Origin: a bacterium
Lineage (GTDB): Bacteria > T1Sed10-126
Direction of reading: 5' to 3'
Assembly (NCBI GenBank): GCA_003557545.1
Contig: PWOD01000236.1
Location: 1-11,387 of the forward strand
Length of the DNA: 11,387 nucleotides
In this document: one piece after another, positions 7,003 to 11,387 of the stretch
Position numbering within the stretch: the first letter of the stretch is position 1
How the letters are laid out: each line of letters opens with the position of its first letter
Notes under the pieces: generated by a model
The model's input: the letters and a program-made list of their open reading frames with translations, nothing else
What the model was told of the DNA's origin: nothing
Databases searched by the model: none
Position numbers and translations under genes: made by a program

Positions 7003-7779
7003 ATGAATGAGCGATTTCAGCCGGATGGATTAGTTCGAGTGGTGAAGTGGTTGATTGTTGTTATTCTGGTTTTTGGATTGGCGGGTTGTCTGTTCAGAAG
7101 TCCTTTGGTACGGGCCATTGAATCAGGTGACCTGGAGAGAGTGCAGTCTTTGATTGAAGCTGATCCTGATCAGCTTCACCAGGTGCAAAATCCGCTGGGC
7201 GAGGTACCGCTGGTGATCGCCGCTCGCTCGAGTTCTCCCGAAGTTGTTCGTTTTTTGTTGGAGGCTGACCAGGATCCAGTTGTGATGAGCTGGGTTGGGG
7301 TTTCCCGGCGGGCAATTGAGAACGCCGTTGCTTATGGAAATCTGGAAATTTTAAAGTTGCTGGTTGAGTATGGAGGGAGCGTAGAACCTGATTCTGAAGC
7401 TGAAAGATCACTATTGCATCATGCCGCGCGGGTTCGGGGAACTCCTGAATTGATCAACTACCTGATAGAACAGGGACACGGCGTTGATGATCAGAGTCGT
7501 TCGGCGGGATATATGCCACTGCATTATGCGGCATGGTCTGACCGGCCCGAGATAATAACAACCTTGATTGAAGCGGGTGCTGACCCTGGAGCCGTTTCTG
7601 ATAATGGCTGGACTCCGCTGAGATTTGCAATTTTCAATTGTTCTCAGGAACTGTGGGATATATTGATTGACAGTGGCGCCGATCCAGATGAAGTGCGTCC
7701 AAATACGGCTCAGACTTTATCAGCCCGGGAATACATGGAAGTTGCTGAAGATTGTGGTCGGCGTTTAGTTGTTGAGTGA
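7003..7779 (+). CDS. ankyrin-repeat lipoprotein
   Basis: 258 residues. The frame is open upstream, but the ATG at 7003 is chosen because the classic signal begins there: basic n-region, hydrophobic core residues 17-27, lipobox LAGC with Cys29. A strong GGAAGGAGG (6983-6991) lies about 11 bases upstream, slightly far. Nearly all the mature protein is ankyrin: six repeats at about 33-62, 66-96, 101-131, 134-164, 169-199 and 202-232, with typical turns such as MPLHYAAWSD and EAGADPGAVSDNGWTPL. No enzymatic domain is seen. It is transcribed divergently from the WD40-ankyrin gene, so the two probably belong to one system. Inferred role: envelope-tethered protein-binding partner, for example a regulator or immunity-like inhibitor of the caspase. 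Other explanations, such as a general envelope scaffold, remain open. Confidence 0.9.
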   Translation: MNERFQPDGLVRVVKWLIVVILVFGLAGCLFRSPLVRAIESGDLERVQSLIEADPDQLHQVQNPLGEVPLVIAARSSSPEVVRFLLEADQDPVVMSWVGVSRRAIENAVAYGNLEILKLLVEYGGSVEPDSEAERSLLHHAARVRGTPELINYLIEQGHGVDDQSRSAGYMPLHYAAWSDRPEIITTLIEAGADPGAVSDNGWTPLRFAIFNCSQELWDILIDSGADPDEVRPNTAQTLSAREYMEVAEDCGRRLVVE

Positions 7780-7790
7780 AGGGGTCTTTA

Positions 7791-7807
7791 TAAAAAACTA
7801 TTTTTTA
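7791..7807. repeat. A/T-only hairpin after the ankyrin lipoprotein gene
   Basis: TAAAAAA (7791-7797) and TTTTTTA (7801-7807) pair around a CTA loop 11 bases after the stop at 7779. The stem has no G or C, so it would be unstable and is at best a weak terminator. Read-through into the small gene at 7857 is likely. Confidence 0.3.
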
Positions 7808-7856
7808 AGTAAGTAGACTTACAAGAAATTTAAAAGGAGGTTGAATCGGTCAAGTT

Positions 7857-8048
7857 ATGGCTTCTTTTAGCTGTACGTTTATGGAATATGAAAAACGTTA
7901 TTGTTATCGCATAAATGCAGAATGTGTGCCAGGAAGACCCGGTTGTATTTTGCCCGATGATACTAAATTTAATGTGGATTGGAAGCAGCGTTTAGAAAAA
8001 CGCCGTCAGGAAAAACAGCAAGCTCCAAATCAAAAATTTTATGGTTAA
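7857..8048 (+). CDS. small four-cysteine protein of unknown function
   Basis: 63 residues from ATG 7857. An in-frame TGA shortly upstream fixes this as the only ATG start. A perfect AGGAGG (7835-7840) lies 16 bases upstream, longer than usual, so translation may be modest or use local structure. Cys6, Cys17, Cys23 and Cys30 (spacing 10, 5, 6) precede a PGRPGC turn, a plausible metal-binding knuckle. Residues 41-55 are a basic, charged helix (WKQRLEKRRQEKQQ). No signal peptide or membrane segment, so probably cytoplasmic. I have an uncertain recollection of short anaerobe proteins with a similar Cys...CVPGRPGC pattern. The composition and Shine-Dalgarno argue for a real gene. It lies 77 bases after the ankyrin lipoprotein gene and may share its transcript. 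Function unknown. Confidence 0.65.
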   Translation: MASFSCTFMEYEKRYCYRINAECVPGRPGCILPDDTKFNVDWKQRLEKRRQEKQQAPNQKFYG

Positions 8049-8469
8049 CAGTGATAATTATAGCAGTTCTGAGGCAATAATAAAAAAACTTCAAGAGGAT
8101 CTCCTTCTAAAAAAAACGATTTTACCAGGGTTGTAGTTAAAACTGATAATTATGCGAGAAAGTTTCTCCAGATGTTAATAATTAAACCCGAAAAAAAGCT
8201 GAGTTTTTCTAAGGATAGGAATTATTGTACTAATGATATTTGTCACCAAAGTCAGGTTGATATAATCCAGCTTTGCAGAACATTCTATTTTATCATCTAC
8301 CATGCTCTATTGTGAGCAAGAAATTTGCTCCAATTGATCTAATAATTATATATAGAAGTGATTTGGGTCGTAGTATTAGAAACTTTTTTTGAACCGTTCA
8401 AGTTGTTCACAGAAATCAATTGTTAAGATTATTATTGTTGGTTAATTTTTGATAAGGGATGGAAATAAA
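8049..8469. other. gene-poor stretch, no recognisable coding sequence
   Basis: About 420 AT-rich bases. A plus-strand frame stays open from 8073 to about 8315 but lacks a start near its beginning, a ribosome site and any recognisable protein. A solid hairpin is present at 8309-8334. This looks like decayed DNA continuous with the aminotransferase relic that follows. Confidence 0.5.
8309..8334. repeat. hairpin in the gene-poor stretch
   Basis: ATTG-(T)-GAGCAA (8309-8319) pairs with TTGCTC-CAAT (8325-8334): 10 bp with one bulged T and a 5-nt loop. No T-run follows on either strand and no gene ends here, so its role is unclear. Confidence 0.5.
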
Positions 8470-8644
8470 CTGAATCAGGATTTATTGGATGATGCGAAAA
8501 ATAACTCCGGGTGAGGTTAACAGTTCGGCGCTGGATTTCAGTTATTTTCCTACTTATCCGATTTTTATTGAAAAGGGAACAGGTGTTCATCTTTATGATT
8601 CGGGCTGATGTTGTAGTATGGATTTATTTGCTCCTGTTTTTATT
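8470..8644 (+). pseudogene. 5' relic of a class-III (glutamate-1-semialdehyde-type) aminotransferase
   Basis: Joining two frames gives the N-terminus typical of HemL-like, PLP-dependent class-III aminotransferases. Frame one from CTG 8470 reads NQDLLDDAK; after the A-run 8497-8501 the next frame reads ITPGEVNSSALDFSYFPTYP and then IFIEKGTGVHLYDSG. Family members start with a similar helix, then a PGGVNS motif and an F-I-x-x-G-x-G-x-x-L-Y-D-x-x-G strand. The expected EYIDF follows only as a damaged SMDLFAP. Lesions: the start position holds CTG where ATG is expected, a frameshift in the A-run, TGA at 8606-8608 and TGA at 8645-8647. Nothing recognisable remains of the other 350 or so residues, so the gene is truncated and dead. 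HemL versus a paralogous aminotransferase cannot be told from this piece. Confidence 0.6.
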
Positions 8645-8744
8645 TGAAATAATTTTTATCTCTCGCCAGCATAGTTTTGAAAGCATTGCACCAGTGGCAT
8701 CGATATAGAGGCATGTGATCGTTATGTGGTTTTAGAAAAGTTAT

Positions 8745-9161
8745 TTAAATTGAGTAGTTGAAGGTTCCCTGGTGCCGCTGCCAGCAGCTGAGTAGTTCTC
8801 TGAAACTGGTATCAAAACAGCCTGTGAATTCATCATCGGTATCTTTCCAGTAATTTTTTAAGATTGGATTTTCAACTTTAGCTGCTGCCGTAAGATCGAC
8901 TTCGCCTTCCAAGATTTGAACCACATCCCAGACAGTTATTTCTTCCGGCGTTTTTTCTAAGGTATATCCACCTCGGGCTCCCCGATGACTGGCAACTATT
9001 TCCGCTTTTTTCAATTCAATTAAAATTTGATCGAGATAGTTGCGAGGAATATTATGTTTTTGAGAAATATCTTTTACCCTGGTTGGTTCCTGTCCATAAC
9101 GCAGAGCCAGCTCAAAGATAGCCGATACTCCATAAACCGTTTTGGCTGATAGTTTAAGCAT
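8745..9161 (-). CDS. Rrf2-family transcriptional regulator, CymR-like
   Basis: 138 residues from ATG 9161, giving the family's usual MLKLSAKTVYG start. A TTG 72 bases further upstream is rejected because it lies in the -35 of this gene's promoter. AAGGA (9170-9174) is 8 bases from the ATG. The winged helix-turn-helix spans about 8-70 (VKDISQKHNIPRNYLDQILIELKKA, then the wing SHRGARGGYTL), followed by the DVVQILEG dimer helix. The three-Cys Fe-S cluster loop of IscR/NsrR is absent near residues 91-105; only Cys115 and Cys126 occur. The tail (VENPILKNYWKDTDD) resembles CymR, the Bacillus and Staphylococcus cysteine-metabolism repressor that also lacks a cluster. It lies downstream of sulfur-carrier enzymes on the same strand. 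Inferred role: cytoplasmic repressor of sulfur or cysteine genes; the assignment to CymR is by resemblance only. Confidence 0.85.
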   Translation of the reverse strand: MLKLSAKTVYGVSAIFELALRYGQEPTRVKDISQKHNIPRNYLDQILIELKKAEIVASHRGARGGYTLEKTPEEITVWDVVQILEGEVDLTAAAKVENPILKNYWKDTDDEFTGCFDTSFRELLSCWQRHQGTFNYSI

Positions 9162-9170
9162 AGTTAAAAT

Positions 9171-9185
9171 CCTTTTCAAAAAAGG
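9171..9185 (-). promoter_or_regulatory. small hairpin covering the Rrf2 ribosome binding site
   Basis: CCTTTT and AAAAGG arms form a 6-bp stem with a 3-nt loop in the leader. The minus-strand AAAAGG arm is part of the Shine-Dalgarno AAGGA (9170-9174). The stem is weak, but it could dampen translation of the regulator. Confidence 0.35.
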
Positions 9186-9204
9186 TTTTTCAAGTGCTTT
9201 ATTA

Positions 9205-9233
9205 AGTATATTAAATTGTCCAGCTTCTGCCAA
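9205..9233 (-). promoter_or_regulatory. sigma-70-type promoter for the Rrf2 gene
   Basis: Minus strand -35 TTGGCA (9228-9233) and -10 TATACT (9205-9210), each 5 of 6 to consensus, with a 17-bp spacer. The start would be near 9198, giving a leader of about 37 bases. Upstream, a tandem GTGATC GTGATC (9251-9262, plus strand) lies 17 bp beyond the -35 and may be a regulator site. Confidence 0.65.
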
Positions 9234-9955
9234 TGGATTTACAAATAGGCGTGATCGTGATCAAACAAGACTATCCTGTTTTTTGGAAATAATCTTTGGA
9301 TTATAGTCATGTTTTATTGACAGTTAAACGGTTATTCGATCAAAAGCAGTAGATACTGTTGAATTTAAAAAATCGTGGTTGTTGATAACCCTTTTAAAAT
9401 CAAATTTTCTTAATTATTGATTGACTGGCGAAAGTAATGAAATCAATTTCCCTGCAGCGAGTTTTTTATTATTATGCTGGAGCAGTTTCATAACTGGTCT
9501 TATAAAGTGAAAAATAATTTTTAACCGAACTGCTCAGATAAATCGGGACTGGTTAATAGAGTTTAAAATAATCGATAGTTCAGTTTTTTTCGGGAATTTA
9601 TCTAGAACTTTCGTTCCAAAATACCACGTTATATCTCTGTCGTGAGTATTTTTTAAAAGCGAAAACTATGAGAAAAATTTCGCTTTCTGAGATTGATGAT
9701 TTCTGTTTGATCAGTACAGGGTAATTAATAGTGATTCAGAACTATTTCGTTAGTACGGTTGAGTCGATAAGCTGTCCGGCAGAAAAAGTATAAGCTGCGA
9801 ATTAATTGTTAAAAGATAGGCTTTTCAGGATCATTTTGGGCATTAACGAGAATGCAGATATTCAGTTTGAAAGGCTCCGGTCTGGCGACATTTAGTAATT
9901 GGTGGTTTGACAGCTGGTACGCGGGGAAAACTTGCTGTAATTGTTAAATAAAGGT
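9234..9955. other. long gene-free stretch between Rrf2 and the JAMM protease gene
   Basis: About 720 AT-rich bases dense with stops in all six frames. The longest pieces (for example a 31-codon plus-strand frame at 9852-9947) have no ribosome site or recognisable product. Contents seen: the tandem GTGATC near 9251 and a hairpin at 9656-9686. No tRNA, riboswitch or CRISPR repeats were recognised. It may be a graveyard of a lost gene between two sulfur-related loci. Confidence 0.55.
9656..9686. repeat. perfect 9-bp inverted repeat in the gene-free stretch
   Basis: AAAGCGAAA (9656-9664) and TTTCGCTTT (9678-9686) are exact inverted complements around a 13-nt loop. It lies about 270 bases beyond the end of the JAMM gene. 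No proper T-run follows on the minus strand, so it is not a clear terminator. Confidence 0.45.
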
Positions 9956-10399
9956 TTAATCAGTATTTAAAAATTTTATTGGAATTTCTCTAACAGTTTT
10001 TTCTTGGTCGATAATAAATCCCCGAAACTCTGGTTGTTGTTTTTCCAGGGAGACAATCAGATAGACTACAGTTGGATAGAAAGCCAGCTTTTTATCTTCT
10101 TCCGAGGGATATGCTTCGCTGTGAGGATGGCTGTGATAGATCGCCAGTACAAGATCTTCCGTGCCACGCAGATTTTTGAACAGTTCGAACTGCTCTCGGG
10201 GATCAATAGTATAATGTTCCCGGGAGCTGTCAGTGTTGGTCATGCGGTGAACAGTCTTTACTCTGTCCGGTTTTCCCGATAAAAGTCCACAGGCTTCCAG
10301 TGGTGCCATCTGGCGACAATGTTCGACTATTTGCTGACGCAGTTGTCTCGGTAATATTAATTTATCTGGCGGCTTAGAGATCACTGACTGGTTTTTCAT
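9956..10399 (-). CDS. JAMM/MPN+ metalloprotease of the Mec+ (M67) type
   Basis: 147 residues, the size of stand-alone bacterial JAMM peptidases; ATG 10399 has GGAAGG (10406-10411) 6 bases upstream. The zinc site is complete: Glu35 in LEACGLLSG, His89 and His91 in YHSHPHS, Ser99 and Asp102 in the JAMM pattern HSHPx7SxxD. Known relatives, such as mycobacterial Mec and Wolinella HcyD, cleave residues from the C-terminus of a ubiquitin-like sulfur carrier, freeing either the product amino acid or the Gly-Gly end. It overlaps the end of the E1-like gene by 26 bp, so the two are coupled and should act on the same carrier. No signal peptide, so cytoplasmic. The active site is seen; the substrate is inferred. 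Confidence 0.9.
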   Translation of the reverse strand: MKNQSVISKPPDKLILPRQLRQQIVEHCRQMAPLEACGLLSGKPDRVKTVHRMTNTDSSREHYTIDPREQFELFKNLRGTEDLVLAIYHSHPHSEAYPSEEDKKLAFYPTVVYLIVSLEKQQPEFRGFIIDQEKTVREIPIKFLNTD

Positions 10400-11177
10400 A
10401 GTTAACCTTCCGTAGATCGGTTATTGAGGCTTTATTGCTGCAGACCGGACAGCTGGAATTCTGTTTTATTGAGACCCGTTGAAAATTCATTTTTTCGACA
10501 TTAACCAGTAATAATTTATTGTCTAGCAATTCTCCGTAGCCCAGCAGATATTTCAATGTTTCAGCTGCCTGGATAGTTCCTAATATTCCGGCAACAGCTC
10601 CTAAAACTCCAGCCTGCCGGCAGCTTGGAACTGCTTGAGGATCGGGGGGTTGAGGAAAGATGCAGCGCAGACAGGAAGCTCCGGGTAGATGTGTCATAGT
10701 TTGCCCCTGCAATCGGAGAACTCCGGCGTGGGAGTAGGGGGTAGAGGTTAATACTGCTGCATCATTTATCAAAAATTTTGTAGCAAAGTTATCGGTTCCA
10801 TCTACTACAAAATCGTATTCATCAAAAAGTTCAACGGCGTTTCCGGGGACTAACCGATGCTGATAAGTCTGAAAACTGACGTCTGGATTTAGATTTTTTA
10901 ATTTACTGACAGCCGACTGTGTTTTAGGTTGTTCGAGATCATCAGTAAAATGAACAATCTGTCGCTGCAGGTTTGAAAGATCAACAGAATCATTGTCAAC
11001 AATTCCAATTTTCCCAACGCCGGCTGCCGTCAGATAGTAGAGGATGGGGGAACCCAGTCCGCCCGCACCAACCACCAGGACTTTTCCACCAAGAAACTTT
11101 TTCTGGCCTGTTCTACCAATATTCGGGATGATAATATGGCGGTTGTATCTTCCAATCTGTTCCTCTGTTAGATCCAT
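10374..11177 (-). CDS. E1-like ThiF/MoeB/HesA sulfur-carrier adenylyltransferase
   Basis: 267 residues from ATG 11177, with GGAGG (11188-11192) 10 bases upstream; usual length for the family. ATP-binding Rossmann loop GAGGLGS (37-43), Asp61 after the second strand, the NLQRQ segment (69-73), Lys85, and DGTDN (126-130). Two zinc CxxC pairs are present (Cys169/172 and Cys243/246). Cys186 in VPSCRQAGVLG matches the conserved active-site cysteine. It adenylates the C-terminal Gly of a ThiS/MoaD-like carrier so that sulfur can be loaded as a thiocarboxylate. No rhodanese domain is fused, so sulfur must come from a separate donor. The JAMM neighbour favours a cysteine or homocysteine type pathway over thiamine or molybdopterin. 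Cytoplasmic. Family call is firm; the exact pathway is inferred. Confidence 0.93.
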   Translation of the reverse strand: MDLTEEQIGRYNRHIIIPNIGRTGQKKFLGGKVLVVGAGGLGSPILYYLTAAGVGKIGIVDNDSVDLSNLQRQIVHFTDDLEQPKTQSAVSKLKNLNPDVSFQTYQHRLVPGNAVELFDEYDFVVDGTDNFATKFLINDAAVLTSTPYSHAGVLRLQGQTMTHLPGASCLRCIFPQPPDPQAVPSCRQAGVLGAVAGILGTIQAAETLKYLLGYGELLDNKLLLVNVEKMNFQRVSIKQNSSCPVCSNKASITDLRKVNYEKPVSDL

Positions 11178-11387
11178 TTAAATTACGCCTCCATTTTGAT
11201 AATGTAGACCGAAAATTGCATGCTCAGTTCCGCCGGTGGTAATTTTGAAGTTGAAATCAACATATCATCCGGCTTCTACTGCAGTCCGCGGTTGGTAGTC
11301 AGGATGGCTGTTTAGTCGTTAACAGATAATTGTAAAATGTCACTTCCTGACTTAATCGTAGAGTGTGGTACTAAGATATCGTTCTCC

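Noticed and set aside
8041-8136. 31-codon frame whose ATG overlaps the stop of the four-cysteine gene
   Set aside because: The overlap suggests coupling, but the peptide is featureless and no ribosome site precedes it.
8073-8315. Open plus-strand frame of about 80 codons
   Set aside because: No start near its beginning, no ribosome site and no recognisable family; chance in AT-rich DNA cannot be excluded.
8511-8708. 65-codon hydrophobic plus-strand frame from GTG
   Set aside because: It is the wrong frame over the aminotransferase relic; its hydrophobic look comes from T-rich DNA.
9852-9947. 31-codon plus-strand frame ending in GKTCCNC
   Set aside because: No ribosome site, no homology recognised, and isolated in gene-free DNA.
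11178-11311. Minus-strand frame with an in-frame TGA at 11265-11267 ending in NGGVI directly before the E1-like ATG, considered as a selenoprotein or Gly-Gly carrier
   Set aside because: The Gly-Gly is produced by the GGAGG ribosome site of the next gene, there is no start codon, the only hairpin after the TGA is a 4-5 bp stem, and the sequence does not look like a beta-grasp protein.
1-11387. CRISPR arrays, tRNA or rRNA genes, riboswitches and phage attachment sites
   Set aside because: No regularly spaced repeats, no cloverleaf or rRNA-like segments and no recognised riboswitch core were seen on either strand.

Overview
The window is a moderately AT-rich bacterial segment. Four proteins carry N-terminal export or lipoprotein signals, and two of them belong to families typical of cells with an outer envelope. 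This suggests a diderm bacterium, possibly an anaerobic lineage such as the diderm Firmicutes (CymR-like Rrf2 factor, JAMM/E1-like sulfur genes). That placement is an inference and no single gene proves it.

Left edge (1-700): a Y1/HUH transposase of the REP-associated (RAYT) type on the minus strand runs off the window. A perfect 31-nt palindrome lies just upstream of it.

Main locus (692-6562, minus strand): three consecutive genes. The first (5033-6562) is a WD40 plus ankyrin exported protein. The second (1869-4793) is a 974-residue predicted lipoprotein with a WD40-like propeller, a coiled coil and a C-terminal caspase (peptidase C14) domain with its His-Cys dyad intact. The third (692-1879) is an LPP20-type lipoprotein with a DUF4384-like C-terminus, overlapping the caspase gene by 11 bp. 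A divergent gene (7003-7779, plus strand) encodes a six-ankyrin-repeat lipoprotein with a perfect lipobox. The four look like one envelope-located caspase system: a proteolytic effector, propeller and ankyrin interaction modules, and an LPP20/DUF4384 partner. It is the most interesting content of the window.

Gene-poor middle (7780-9955): a small four-cysteine protein (7857-8048), the decayed 5' end of a class-III aminotransferase of the glutamate-1-semialdehyde type (8470-8644), and an Rrf2 regulator resembling CymR (8745-9161) with a near-consensus promoter. Two stretches of about 420 and 720 bp have no recognisable gene.

Right edge (9956-11177, minus strand): an overlapping pair, an E1-like ThiF/MoeB/HesA adenylyltransferase followed by a JAMM (Mec+-type) metalloprotease. 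The pair is characteristic of sulfur-carrier-protein pathways for cysteine or related sulfur assimilation. The CymR-like regulator downstream fits a sulfur theme. The carrier protein itself is not convincingly present.
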